A DNA stretch of 41,150 nt from Collinsella sp. Lineage in GTDB: Bacteria; Actinomycetota; Coriobacteriia; Coriobacteriales; Coriobacteriaceae. Within the stretch, counting starts at the first letter, position 1, and each line of letters starts with the position of its first letter. The translations under genes were made by a program, and so were the position numbers. The notes under the pieces are model-generated. The model was not told the origin of the DNA. It worked only from the letters and a program-made list of their open reading frames with translations, and searched no databases. The stretch lies in the NCBI GenBank assembly GCA_019424965.1, contig JAHYYL010000022.1:1-41150 (forward strand), written 5' to 3'. Shown one piece after another: positions 7,177-15,506 of the stretch.

Positions 7177-8487
7177 ATGAGCCAGTTCATCAACAACCCC
7201 AAGCACACCTTTGGTTTCGATACCCTGCAGCTTCATGTTGGCCAGGAGAGCGCCGACCCCGCATCCGACTCCCGCGCCGTGCCTATCTACCAGACCACGA
7301 GCTATGTGTTCCGCAACTCCCAGCACGCCGCCGATCGCTTTGGTCTTGCCGACGCCGGTAACATCTACGGCCGTCTGACCAACTCCACCCAGGGCGTCTT
7401 TGAGGACCGTATCGCCGCGCTCGAGGGTGGCGTGGCCGGTCTTGCCGCCGCCTCCGGTGCCGCTGCCATCACCTATACCCTGCAGGCTCTTGCCCAGGCT
7501 GGTGACCACGTGGTGGCTCAGAAGAACATCTACGGCGGTTCCTACAACCTGCTCGAGCATACGCTCTCCCAGTTTGGCGTCGAGACCACGTTTGTCGATG
7601 CCCACAACCTGGAAGAGGTTGAGGGTGCCATCAAGGACAACACCACGGTCATCTATCTCGAGACGCTCGGCAACCCCAACTCTGACATCCCCAACATCGA
7701 CGCCATCTCCGAGATCGCCAAGAAGCACGGTCTGCCGGTTGTCGTCGACAACACCTTCGGCACCCCGTATCTGTTCCGTCCGCTGGAGCATGGTGCCAAC
7801 ATCGTCGTCCACTCCGCAACCAAGTTCATCGGCGGCCACGGCACCTCGCTGGGCGGTGTGATCGTCGACGGCGGTAACTTCGATTGGAAGGCGAGCGGAA
7901 AGTACGCCCAGATCGCTGAGCCCAACCCCTCCTACCATGGCGTCTCGTTTGCCGAGGCTGCCGGTCCCGCCGCCTTCGCAACCTATGTCCGCGCCATCCT
8001 GCTGCGTGACGAGGGTGCCTGCATCAGCCCGTTCAACGCCTGGGTCCTGCTCCAGGGCACCGAGACCCTGTCGCTGCGCGTTGACCGTCATGTCGAGAAC
8101 ACCAAGAAGGTCGTTGAGTTCCTTGCCGGCGACAGCCACGTTGCCAAGGTGAACCACCCGAGCCTGCCTGAGCACCCCGATCACGAGCTCTATCAGAAGT
8201 ACTTCCCCAACGGCGGTGCCTCGATCTTCACCTTCGAGATCAAAGGTGGCCAGGAGGCTGCCTGGAAGTTCATCGATCATCTGCAGGTGTTCTCGCTGCT
8301 CGCCAACGTGGCCGACGTCAAGTCGCTCGTCGTGCACCCGGCTACCACCACGCACTCCCAGCTCTCTGCCGAGGAGCTCGCCGAGCAGAACATCACGCCC
8401 TCCACGATCCGTCTTTCCATCGGTACCGAGAACGCCGAGGACATCATTTGGGATCTGAAGCAGGCCTTCGCCGTGCTGGACGAGTAA
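7177..8487 (+). CDS. metY: O-acetylhomoserine sulfhydrylase (O-acetylhomoserine aminocarboxypropyltransferase)
   Basis: 436 residues, a PLP enzyme of the Cys/Met metabolism family that makes homocysteine from O-acetylhomoserine and sulfide. Landmarks are YGRLTNSTQGVFEDRIAALEGG, the cofactor contact ASGAAAITYTLQALAQAGDHVV, QKNIYGGSYNLLEHTL, and the Schiff-base lysine in VHSATKFIGGHGT. The C-terminal segment SLLANVADVKSLVVHPATTTHSQL is typical of MetY rather than cystathionine synthases, as is the length. The ATG at 7177 follows AAGGAG. Codon use is strongly biased, suggesting high expression. A strong terminator follows. Confidence 0.93.
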   Translation: MSQFINNPKHTFGFDTLQLHVGQESADPASDSRAVPIYQTTSYVFRNSQHAADRFGLADAGNIYGRLTNSTQGVFEDRIAALEGGVAGLAAASGAAAITYTLQALAQAGDHVVAQKNIYGGSYNLLEHTLSQFGVETTFVDAHNLEEVEGAIKDNTTVIYLETLGNPNSDIPNIDAISEIAKKHGLPVVVDNTFGTPYLFRPLEHGANIVVHSATKFIGGHGTSLGGVIVDGGNFDWKASGKYAQIAEPNPSYHGVSFAEAAGPAAFATYVRAILLRDEGACISPFNAWVLLQGTETLSLRVDRHVENTKKVVEFLAGDSHVAKVNHPSLPEHPDHELYQKYFPNGGASIFTFEIKGGQEAAWKFIDHLQVFSLLANVADVKSLVVHPATTTHSQLSAEELAEQNITPSTIRLSIGTENAEDIIWDLKQAFAVLDE

Positions 8488-8550
8488 GGCGACTTGTGCA
8501 AGGACCCCTTGCGACTCGATAGGTATAACTGCATAAATGCCTGCTCAAGG

Positions 8551-8587
8551 CGCCTGCGCAAGCAATGGTTGCGCAGGCGTCTTTTTT
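8551..8587 (+). terminator. Rho-independent terminator of metY
   Basis: CGCCTGCGCAA (8551-8561) pairs perfectly with TTGCGCAGGCG (8569-8579), followed by TC and six T. Confidence 0.92.
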
Positions 8588-8798
8588 GCATAGGAAGGGC
8601 GCTATTACAGGGTTTTTGGCATGCTTTATGCATTTGAGTTGTGGAAAACTCCTGTTGAGAGGATGTGAGTTTTACGCAATTGACGTGCGCCTTTTGAGTA
8701 AAACCGCAGGTCGCGATTTGCTCGAGGTACTATGCAGCGCGATCGAATCACACGCAGCTCAAACGCAGCAAAAACGCACTACGGAGGTTTCCAGCTAC
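8588..8798 (+). other. Gene-free leader between the metY terminator and the secreted protein gene
   Basis: No open frame with a ribosome site was seen. An AAAACTC/GAGTTTT pair near 8647-8675 could form a small hairpin. The promoter of the next gene must lie here, but I see no convincing -35/-10 pair. Confidence 0.3.
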
Positions 8799-9575
8799 AT
8801 GAGGATCGATTCACGAAAACCGAAAGCCGCTGCCCTTTCCGCCGCTCTGACCGTGGCACTTTTGGCAGGCGCCGGCGCAACTGATGCCCACGCGGCAACA
8901 CTGTCCGATACGGTTGGATCTACGCCGTCCGAGGCGACGCTGGTACAGCCCGTTGATTATCGCGGCGATGGTTATGGTTCCATGCAGGAGTGGAACGCCT
9001 CGATGGAGGCCAAGCGCGATTCCCTTGAGATGCGCGCTCAGATCATTATGAATATGTATGGCGACTATGCTACCGATGACGAGCGCGCTGTGCTGCAGGG
9101 TTGTATCGACGGTGCGGGTAGTCTGTTGACGATGGGGGAGGTCGACACGAAGTCGACCGAGCTCGATGAGCTGCGCACTGCGCTTGAGAATGCCAAGCGC
9201 GAAGCGCTCGAGGCCGCTGCCGCCGAGGCGGAGGCTGCCGAGGCCGCCCAGGCTTCGTATTACAACGCCGGCTCCGGCTCGTCTTACACGTCTGCTGCGT
9301 ATTACGCGAACGGCTCGGGTCTGACGCGCTCGAGCGGCGTCAATAGCTATAACGGCCGCCGCGAGACTTATTACAGCAGCAACGTGTTGTATCACCACCG
9401 CACGGGCGAATGGACGCAGGATTCTGAGGGCTTCTGGCGCGATTCCGACGGCTATTACGTTGTTGCCGCGGGCGATATGGCCCAGGGCTCGACCTTTACG
9501 GGCTCCAAGGGTGATTGCAAGGTCTATGACTCCGGCTGCGCCGCCGGAACCACCGACTACTACACCGGTTGGTAA
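8799..9575 (+). CDS. Secreted protein with coiled-coil and Tyr/Gly/Ser-rich C-terminal module, function unknown
   Basis: 258 residues. A Sec signal peptide is clear: charged start MRIDSRKPK, hydrophobic core, and an AHA-A cleavage site near residue 32. Residues 118-152 are Ala/Glu-rich and probably helical. From 155 on it is rich in Tyr, Ser and Gly and ends with a compact block, about 208-258, containing FWRDSDGYYVVAAGDM, two cysteines (240, 247) and YDSGCAAGTTDYY. That block resembles C-terminal domains of cell-wall or lysin-type proteins but I cannot name it. The ATG at 8799 follows GGAGG with 11 bases between. A hairpin terminator follows. Confidence 0.75.
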   Translation: MRIDSRKPKAAALSAALTVALLAGAGATDAHAATLSDTVGSTPSEATLVQPVDYRGDGYGSMQEWNASMEAKRDSLEMRAQIIMNMYGDYATDDERAVLQGCIDGAGSLLTMGEVDTKSTELDELRTALENAKREALEAAAAEAEAAEAAQASYYNAGSGSSYTSAAYYANGSGLTRSSGVNSYNGRRETYYSSNVLYHHRTGEWTQDSEGFWRDSDGYYVVAAGDMAQGSTFTGSKGDCKVYDSGCAAGTTDYYTGW

Positions 9576-9605
9576 TCTGCCATCAGAGCAAAATAGGCAC
9601 ATGAT

Positions 9606-9656
9606 GGGCGGGCGTCTTTACTGAGCTTTTAGGCAACGTAAAGCCGCCCTTTCTTT
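9606..9656 (+). terminator. Terminator after the secreted protein gene
   Basis: GGGCGG (9606-9611) pairs with CCGCCC (9644-9649), and inside CTTTAC (9616-9621) with GTAAAG (9638-9643); TTTCTTT follows. Confidence 0.75.
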
Positions 9657-9766
9657 ATGTGCGTTTGAGTTAACAGAGCCCTTACCGTGGCGGTACGCTG
9701 GGCGTATGCATGCGGGGCACACTGGTTCATGAGAAATAAGGTCTTTCTCGTGGAGGAAGTGGTCTC

Positions 9767-9973
9767 ATGAATGCTCGAGATATCGCTATCGCCGCCGTCG
9801 CATTGGTACTTGGCTGTCTTGGCCCTACAGCTGCGTTTGTCGCAGGCATGCAGGGCTCGTGCGGGGCTGCTCCTATTGTGGTCGGCGCGCTCATCGCATC
9901 AGCGCTGCTGGGAAGTGCGGGCGTGACCCTTTGCCGCGATGACGAGGACGAGACGCCGCAGGTGCGGCGCTAG
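9767..9973 (+). CDS. Small membrane protein, two predicted membrane helices
   Basis: 68 residues with hydrophobic spans at about 7-27 and 35-55 joined by a short Gly/Cys loop (GMQGSCGAAP) and ending in an acidic then basic cytosolic tail. GGAGGAAG lies at a usable distance before the ATG, and a strong terminator follows, which supports a real single-gene unit. I do not recognise a family. Confidence 0.65.
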   Translation: MNARDIAIAAVALVLGCLGPTAAFVAGMQGSCGAAPIVVGALIASALLGSAGVTLCRDDEDETPQVRR

Positions 9974-10013
9974 CCGTTGTGAAGCTGGTTTTGCCCATAG
10001 ATGAAGAAGGAAG

Positions 10014-10048
10014 CCGCCGCAAGGGGAGTGCCCTTTGCGGCGGTTTTT
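10014..10048 (+). terminator. Rho-independent terminator of the small membrane protein gene
   Basis: CCGCCGCAAGGG (10014-10025) pairs with CCCTTTGCGGCGG (10031-10043) with one bulge, followed by five T. Confidence 0.9.
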
Positions 10049-10081
10049 GATATTGAGACTGTTGGATGCGGTGCGGCGGCG

Positions 10082-10996
10082 TTACCAGCTTGCCTCGATT
10101 TCGCGGATGCGCGAATAGAGCCATTCGTTTTGCGGCACCTGGATACCGTGCTTGGCCGCGAGGCGGCAGATGGTACCCGCAAATTCCTCGACCTCGGTTC
10201 TGCGTTGAGCGATGCGGTCTTGCGCCATCGAGGGCATGCCGGCGGGATCGAGCCCTTTTATGAGACGCACCATCTGCGTTAGGTCTGCCTCGGTGAGCTC
10301 GATGCCCTCGGCATTGGCGACTGCAAGCGTCTCGCGCATGGCGGAGACAAAACTGCGGAGCTGCTCGGAGCCCTGCTCCGTAGCGCTTCCGTAGGTGCCG
10401 CCGTAGGCCATACAGGTCTGGTTGATGCCGTCGTTGAGCATGAGTTTGGCCCACATGCGATGTGCGATGTCGTGCTCGACGGTATGGGCGATGCCGCAAT
10501 GCGTGTAGAGCTCGTCGATGGCGATAACGGTTGCGGGGTCGGTGCCCGCTGCCGCACCAAAGCGGATCTCGCCGGCATTGGTATAGGTGAGCTCCCCGTT
10601 GAGGAATACGGCGTCCATGCCCTGGCAGATACCAAGGACGGTGTGCTCCCAGCCAAAGCGCTCGGCAATCTTCTGCTCGCTCGTGATGCCGTTGCACAGC
10701 GACGCGATCAGCGTGTCGGGTCCCACGACGCTTTCCAGGGTTTTGAGCGCCACATCGAGCCCGGTTGTCTTGACCGTGAGGATGACCAGGTCGACGGGCG
10801 TCGCCTCGCTCGCGCGGACGGACTTGAGCGCGCAGGGCTTGCCGTTGACGGTGAGCGCATCGTTCGCATGGCGCTCAAAGCGCGCGTCGTCCATAACGTA
10901 TTCGACGGCGTCGTTGCCGAGCGCTTGGGTGATCATGCTGCCGTAGAGCAGGCCCACGCCGCCCTTGCCGATGAAGGCGACCTTGTTGATCTGCAT
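10082..10996 (-). CDS. 2-dehydropantoate 2-reductase-like (ApbA/PanE) protein
   Basis: 304 residues. The NADPH-binding start is VAFIGKGGVGLLYGSM (GxGxxG), followed by LVILTVKTTGLD. The C-terminal helical domain starts with the catalytic-lysine block RMWAKLMLNDGINQTCMAYGGTYG, and a family-typical PSMAQDRIAQRRTEVEEFAG near residue 260. PanE reduces ketopantoate in pantothenate and CoA synthesis; no other pan gene is nearby, so another 2-keto acid is possible. I use the ATG at 10996 with GGGGAG nine bases upstream. The ATG at 11005 abuts that site and is unlikely. Confidence 0.85.
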   Translation of the reverse strand: MQINKVAFIGKGGVGLLYGSMITQALGNDAVEYVMDDARFERHANDALTVNGKPCALKSVRASEATPVDLVILTVKTTGLDVALKTLESVVGPDTLIASLCNGITSEQKIAERFGWEHTVLGICQGMDAVFLNGELTYTNAGEIRFGAAAGTDPATVIAIDELYTHCGIAHTVEHDIAHRMWAKLMLNDGINQTCMAYGGTYGSATEQGSEQLRSFVSAMRETLAVANAEGIELTEADLTQMVRLIKGLDPAGMPSMAQDRIAQRRTEVEEFAGTICRLAAKHGIQVPQNEWLYSRIREIEASW

Positions 10997-11012
10997 GTGA
11001 ATCATCTCCCCA

Positions 11013-11040
11013 TAAAAAGGCGCCCGCGTATGGGGCGCCT
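11013..11040 (-). terminator. Terminator after the cyclase gene (minus strand)
   Basis: Read on the minus strand, AGGCGCC (from 11040) pairs with GGCGCCT, followed by TTTTTA. It lies between the cyclase stop and the reductase start, so it ends or attenuates read-through into the reductase gene. Confidence 0.75.
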
Positions 11041-11113
11041 GATGGATTGTATGCCGCCGGGCCATGTCGCGTGCACCGGATGGCCGTATTTAGAAGAACA
11101 AACGCATGGGAAC

Positions 11114-11884
11114 TTATGACGCGGGGCAGACCGCAAAGACACGTGCGGGATATCCGACGCCATCACGCACCTTGGGGAAGGTGCAGAAGATGACGGCGCC
11201 CGTGGCGGGAAGCTCGTCTAGATGGTCCATGACCTCGATCTGATAGCGGTCGACCGAGAGGATGTACTGTTCGCCGGGGTAGGGGTAGGCGTCCTCACGC
11301 GTGGTCACGCTCGCCGGGTCGGTGTCAGCCGGCTCGTGGCCGATGGCGCCGATGTCGCGCTCTTCAACGAGCCACTTGATGGCGCCGAGGTCCCAGCCGG
11401 GGTAGTGGGGCTGGCCGTCCTCGTCCTTGTTCTCGAGGTCGGCGAGCTTGGACCAGTCGGAGCGGAAGGCGACGAAAGCGTCCTCGGGAATGCGACCGTG
11501 CTCATCCTCCCAGGCTTTGAGGTCCTCGATGGTCAGGATAAAGTCGGGATTCGCGGCGCACTCCTCATGCTTGTCGATCACGCAGAGCGGATGCATAAAC
11601 TCGATGGGTTCAATCTCTCCAAGGGAACGACCCTCGACATGGAAGTGGCGCGGCGCGTCGACGTGGGTGCCGTACTGCGAGGCGACCGAATACTGGAAGC
11701 AACGCATGGGCGCGAGCATGTCCTCGGGCGTGCCGGGCAGGTAGTCGAAGAGCTTGGTGGACTCAAATGGCTTAAAGCCAAACCAGTGCGGGGTGTCGCA
11801 TGAGAGCGTGTGGGTGAGGTCGACCCAGCGATAATCGTTGCTTTTGAGCTGGGAGGCGAGGTTCCAAAGGTCGAGCGCGGGCAT
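11114..11884 (-). CDS. Cyclase-family metal-dependent hydrolase (kynurenine formamidase-like)
   Basis: 256 residues. The metal-binding motif of the cyclase family is visible as SQYGTHVDAPRHFH near residues 69-82, with WVDLTHTLSCDTPHWFGF before it. Later blocks include AFVAFRSDWSKL, WLVEERDIGAIGHEPADTD and AVIFCTFPKV. Members hydrolyse N-formylkynurenine, isatin and other cyclic or formyl amides; this length and the acidic inserts do not identify the substrate, and no tryptophan-degradation genes are near. The start at 11884 follows GAAAGGAG. Confidence 0.85.
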   Translation of the reverse strand: MPALDLWNLASQLKSNDYRWVDLTHTLSCDTPHWFGFKPFESTKLFDYLPGTPEDMLAPMRCFQYSVASQYGTHVDAPRHFHVEGRSLGEIEPIEFMHPLCVIDKHEECAANPDFILTIEDLKAWEDEHGRIPEDAFVAFRSDWSKLADLENKDEDGQPHYPGWDLGAIKWLVEERDIGAIGHEPADTDPASVTTREDAYPYPGEQYILSVDRYQIEVMDHLDELPATGAVIFCTFPKVRDGVGYPARVFAVCPAS

Positions 11885-12047
11885 GGGCGGCTCCTTTCAT
11901 CGGGCTTTTTGCTGATGTTAAAGCGGTGCCGTGACAGCTCGATTTCTGCTGCGTTACGATACGTTCTCGATTGCGATTCCACGATGTTTCGGCCGCGTGA
12001 CCATTGTGTTTCGCCTTGCCGGGGCGCTGATGGCGAAAGGAGGGGCC

Positions 12048-13238
12048 GTGCAATATCGCGTTGACCCCAAAAGTGGTAACCGAATATCCGCTCTGGGTCT
12101 GGGCTGCATGAGATTTCCCGGTGCGCCGGGACACCCCGATGCGAAGACAGCCGATGCCATCATTTCCCGTGCGGTGGAGCAGGGGATTAATTATCTGGAT
12201 ACCGCGTATCTCTATCCCGGTAACGAGGTGTGCGTGGGCGCCTCACTTGAGCGCTTGGGGCTGCGCGACCGGGTGTTGCTGGCGACTAAGTTGCCGCACG
12301 CTTCGTGCAAGTGCGCGGAGGATTTCGACCGGTTTTTCGACGAACAACTGCGCCGCCTGCGGACCGATCATATCGACTATTACCTTATGCACAACATTAC
12401 CTCGCCCGCCCAGTGGGAACGCGTGGTGGCGTTGGGTATCGAGGACTGGATTGCGCACCAAAATGCTGCGGGGCGTATTCGCCAGATAGGTTTTTCGTAT
12501 CACGGCAGTGCGGCGGACTTCCTGACGATGCTCGACGCGTATGACTGGGATTTTTGCCAGATTCAGTACAACTACGCTGGAGAGCGCTACCAAGCGGGAA
12601 CGGCGGGACTTATAGCAGCCGCCGAGCGCGGGCTCGCGGTGTTTGTGATGGAACCGCTTTTGGGCGGACGCCTGGCGGGCAAGCTGCCTCCGCGGGCCCG
12701 CGCCGTGCTCGATGACGCCCGTGACCCGCATTTGCGCACTCCTGCCGCCTGGGGACTTTCGTGGGTGTGGAACCATCCTCAGGTCACGATGCTGCTTTCG
12801 GGCATGACCGATACCGCACAGGTGGACGAGAACGCGGCATTGGCGGATCGCGCACTTCCGAATTCGATGACGACAGAGCAGCTCGACACCATCGCACGTG
12901 TGCTGGGAGAGTTTGAGAAATCGAATCGCGTGCCCTGTACGGGGTGCGGCTACTGCATGCCGTGCCCCAAGGGCATCAATATTCCCGGCTGCTTTGGCGC
13001 CTACAACGCGAGCTACGCGCATAGTTGGTTTACGGGGCTGTCTCAGTACTTTACGGCGAGTGCGGTGCGAACGAACGAGCCCAAGCTGGCGAGCAATTGC
13101 GTCAAGTGCGGCAAATGCGCACGTCACTGCCCGCAGCACATCGATATTCCCGAGCGTCTCGACGATGTGCGCCGACGTTTCCAGCCTGGCCCCGTAACGG
13201 CTGCGCTTAAAGCCTTTTGCAAAACGCGCTCCTCATGA
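12048..13238 (+). CDS. Aldo/keto reductase with C-terminal 4Fe-4S ferredoxin domain
   Basis: 396 residues. The barrel begins YRVDPKSGNRISALGLGCMRFPG. The catalytic tetrad is visible as Asp and Tyr in LDTAYLYPG, Lys in LATKLP and His in YYLMHNI. The C-terminus carries two cysteine clusters, CTGCGYCMPCPKGINIPG and NCVKCGKCARHCPQHIDIP, for two Fe-S clusters, a known subclass in anaerobes that links reductase and ferredoxin chemistry. I use the GTG at 12048, preceded by AAAGGAGG; the longer frame upstream has unrelated sequence. The substrate is unknown. Confidence 0.9.
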   Translation: MQYRVDPKSGNRISALGLGCMRFPGAPGHPDAKTADAIISRAVEQGINYLDTAYLYPGNEVCVGASLERLGLRDRVLLATKLPHASCKCAEDFDRFFDEQLRRLRTDHIDYYLMHNITSPAQWERVVALGIEDWIAHQNAAGRIRQIGFSYHGSAADFLTMLDAYDWDFCQIQYNYAGERYQAGTAGLIAAAERGLAVFVMEPLLGGRLAGKLPPRARAVLDDARDPHLRTPAAWGLSWVWNHPQVTMLLSGMTDTAQVDENAALADRALPNSMTTEQLDTIARVLGEFEKSNRVPCTGCGYCMPCPKGINIPGCFGAYNASYAHSWFTGLSQYFTASAVRTNEPKLASNCVKCGKCARHCPQHIDIPERLDDVRRRFQPGPVTAALKAFCKTRSS

Positions 13239-13319
13239 CCCTTTTATAACTTGCGGTGGAATAGTTCCTGTTTGCGGCAGAATGGGGCTTAAACAGGAAC
13301 TATTTCACCGCAACTGAAG
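13236..13319 (+). repeat. Covarying hairpin element, copy A, in the 5' leader of the next oxidoreductase gene
   Basis: Arms at 13251-13273 and 13291-13313 are complementary over 23 bp with a single G-T wobble; the loop is 17 bases. The outer stem (TTGCGGTGGAATA / TATTTCACCGCAA) and the flank CCCTTTTATA are shared with copy B at 14394. The inner stem (GTTCCTG / CAGGAAC) differs from copy B on both sides together. The next gene's ribosome site follows within ten bases. Confidence 0.75.
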
Positions 13320-13328
13320 GGGGCTGTC

Positions 13329-14348
13329 GTGGGCCATCGGGATTCATATGATGATTTGCGCGAGGTTCGTTGGGGCGTTTTGGGCGCTGGGCACATTTCG
13401 CACCGATTTGCATCGTCGCTCAAGGAGGTGGACGGGGCACGGCTTGTGGCTGCCGCCGGTCGCACCCCTTCGCATGTTGAGGGGTTTTGCAGGGCGTTTT
13501 CGATTGATGCCGCGCACAGTTATGCCACGGCTGACGGTAGCGGCGATGCGGCTTATGACGCGCTGATTGCCGACCCCGATGTCGACGCAATCTACTTGGC
13601 TCTTCCGCATGGCATGCATACGCGTTGGGCCTGTCGCGCGCTGCGCGCCGGAAAGGCCGTGCTGTGCGAAAAGCCGGCCGTTTTGAGTGAGGAAGAGGCT
13701 CTCTCGATTTCCTCCGCCTCTCGCGAGCACGGCGTGCTGTTTATGGAGGCGATGAAGAATCGGTTTTGCCCGATGCGCACTCGCGTGAAGGGTTTGCTTG
13801 CGTCGGGCGAGCTCGGCTGTATCGTCTCGATCGAAAGCGTGCAAAAACTCGATTATGGTGAGCCCCCTTCGAGTTATCTGCTCGATCCGTTGCAGGGTGG
13901 CTGTCTATATGACATGGGCTGCTATGCGGTCGGGTGGTTTGAGGATCTGCTTGCGGGTGCGTGCGATGTTTCGTCTCGTGAAGTTCGCTGGCGTGACGTA
14001 TCGGGCGGCCGCGTGGATTGGGCCGATGAGATCCATATGAGTGTCGGCGGTATACCCATTCATATGGTGTACGACGGCAAAGCAGCATATGAAAGCCGCT
14101 TAACGATTGCCTGCGAGCGGGGCTCGTTGGAAATCGAGCGCCTCCATCGCCCCGAGCTCGCCCATGTGAAGTACTCCGACGGTCGAGTGCTCGAAATCGA
14201 CGCCCCATTTGAGGTCGATGATTTTTACGGCGAAGCTTCGCATGCGACCCAGCTCATCCGGGCGGGGAAACTCGAGAGTCCCGTCATGCCCCTTGCCGCC
14301 ACACAGCGCTGCGCGCAGATCATCGATGCGATTCGCTTGACGCTCTAG
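13329..14348 (+). CDS. Gfo/Idh/MocA-family oxidoreductase
   Basis: 339 residues. RWGVLGAGHISHRFASSL (14-31) is the nucleotide-binding GxGxxx loop, and VLCEKPAVLS (111-120) the family EKP motif. The C-terminal domain includes GGCLYDMGCYAVGWFEDLL. This protein resembles trans-1,2-dihydrobenzene-1,2-diol dehydrogenase and related sugar dehydrogenases, but the substrate is not inferable. The GTG at 13329 is used, with AGGGGG just upstream, directly following the hairpin element. It is a separate paralogue from the oxidoreductase at 4234-5340. Confidence 0.87.
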   Translation: MGHRDSYDDLREVRWGVLGAGHISHRFASSLKEVDGARLVAAAGRTPSHVEGFCRAFSIDAAHSYATADGSGDAAYDALIADPDVDAIYLALPHGMHTRWACRALRAGKAVLCEKPAVLSEEEALSISSASREHGVLFMEAMKNRFCPMRTRVKGLLASGELGCIVSIESVQKLDYGEPPSSYLLDPLQGGCLYDMGCYAVGWFEDLLAGACDVSSREVRWRDVSGGRVDWADEIHMSVGGIPIHMVYDGKAAYESRLTIACERGSLEIERLHRPELAHVKYSDGRVLEIDAPFEVDDFYGEASHATQLIRAGKLESPVMPLAATQRCAQIIDAIRLTL

Positions 14349-14393
14349 GCTGCGGTGCTGGTGCTCAAGAAGGCTCGGCGGACCGTGCCCCCG

Positions 14394-14475
14394 ATGCCCC
14401 TTTTATATCTTGCGGTGGAATACGGTCTGTTTGCGCCAAAATAAGGCACCAATAGACCGTATTTCACCGCAACTG
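14394..14475 (+). repeat. Covarying hairpin element, copy B, in the 5' leader of nfo
   Basis: Arms at 14410-14431 and 14451-14472 pair over 22 bp with two wobbles. The outer stem is identical to copy A. The inner stem reads CGGTCTG with complement TAGACCG, so both arms changed in step relative to copy A. The flank CCCCTTTTATA is shared and CAACTGA closes both copies. The endonuclease ribosome site begins directly after. Confidence 0.75.
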
Positions 14476-14492
14476 ATGAGGGGGAGTTGGAG

Positions 14493-15359
14493 ATGCTGGC
14501 GATCGGGTGTCATCTTTCGACGACGAAGGGCTATCGGGCGATGGGGGAGACGGCGTTGTCCATTGGCGCCAATACCTTTGCGTTCTTTACGCGCAACCCG
14601 CGCGGTGGCAAGGCAAAAGACCTTGACATGGATGACGTGGCGGCCCTGTGCGAGCTTATGGAGCAAAACGACTTTGGCCCGCTCGTGGCTCATGCCCCGT
14701 ATACCTATAACCCCTGCTCCGCTAAGGAGCGGGCGCGCGAGTTTGCCCTGGAGGCCATGGCCGAGGACCTGCGGCGCATGGAGGCGCTGCCCGGCAACTA
14801 CTACAACTTCCATCCCGGTGCGCATGTGGGGCAGGGCTCCGACGCCGGCATTCAGATGATCGTCAACACCCTGTGCCAGGTGATGTTTGAGGGCCAGCAG
14901 ACGACGGTGCTGCTCGAGACCATGGCGGGCAAGGGTACCGAGGTGGGCCGTAGCTTTGAAGAGCTGGCGCGCATTATCGAGGGTGCTGCCGCCAGGCGTC
15001 CAGAGCTATCGGACAAGCTGGGCGTGTGTCTGGACACCTGCCATGTGAGCGATGCCGGCTACGACATCATCCATGATCTGGACGGCGTACTCGACGAGTT
15101 CGACCGCGTGGTGGGTATCGACCGCTTGCGTGCCGTACACATCAACGATTCGAAGAACCCCTGTGGTGCCCATAAAGATCGTCACGAGTGCATCGGCAAG
15201 GGATACCTTGGCAGCGAGGAGTTTGGCGGTGGTATGCAGGTTATGCAGATTATTGTATCGAATAGCCGTTTGCGTGCATTGCCGTTCATTTTGGAGACGC
15301 CGAACGAACTTGCAGGTTATGCAGCTGAAATCAAACTTTTAAGGTCGTTACAGCAGTAA
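14493..15359 (+). CDS. nfo: Deoxyribonuclease IV (AP endonuclease, endonuclease IV type)
   Basis: 288 residues. Endonuclease IV cuts DNA 5' to abasic sites in base excision repair and binds three zinc ions. Zinc-ligand blocks are seen in order: GCHLSTTKG at the start, VAHAPYTYNP (about 66-75), NFHPGAHVG, LLETMAGKGTEVG, GVCLDTCHVSDAGYD, VHINDSKNPCGAHKDRHECIGKGYLG and the closing ILETPN. The length is standard. The ATG at 14493 follows GGGGGAG by six bases; an in-frame TTG at 14487 is a less likely start. Confidence 0.93.
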   Translation: MLAIGCHLSTTKGYRAMGETALSIGANTFAFFTRNPRGGKAKDLDMDDVAALCELMEQNDFGPLVAHAPYTYNPCSAKERAREFALEAMAEDLRRMEALPGNYYNFHPGAHVGQGSDAGIQMIVNTLCQVMFEGQQTTVLLETMAGKGTEVGRSFEELARIIEGAAARRPELSDKLGVCLDTCHVSDAGYDIIHDLDGVLDEFDRVVGIDRLRAVHINDSKNPCGAHKDRHECIGKGYLGSEEFGGGMQVMQIIVSNSRLRALPFILETPNELAGYAAEIKLLRSLQQ

Positions 15360-15420
15360 CGACTGTCACAAAGTGGAGTGTTCCATTCACGTTATGTGAT
15401 TGTTTCAATCAGTTTTCTAA

Positions 15421-15449
15421 TTGCAGATTCGCACTTACAGGTGCATAAT
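15421..15449 (+). promoter_or_regulatory. Sigma-70-type promoter of the amino acid ABC transporter operon
   Basis: TTGCAG at 15421-15426 and CATAAT at 15444-15449 are spaced by 17 bp, about 60 bp before the binding-protein start. Confidence 0.6.
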
Positions 15450-15506
15450 AACCAACAGTTTTTGCAGACCTCTGAATCAAATGGGGTCACTGGAAGGAGA
15501 CTGATT

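Noticed and set aside
7141..8355. 404-codon minus-strand open frame opposite metY
   Set aside because: Antisense by-product; Gly/Val/Asp-rich and without a ribosome site.
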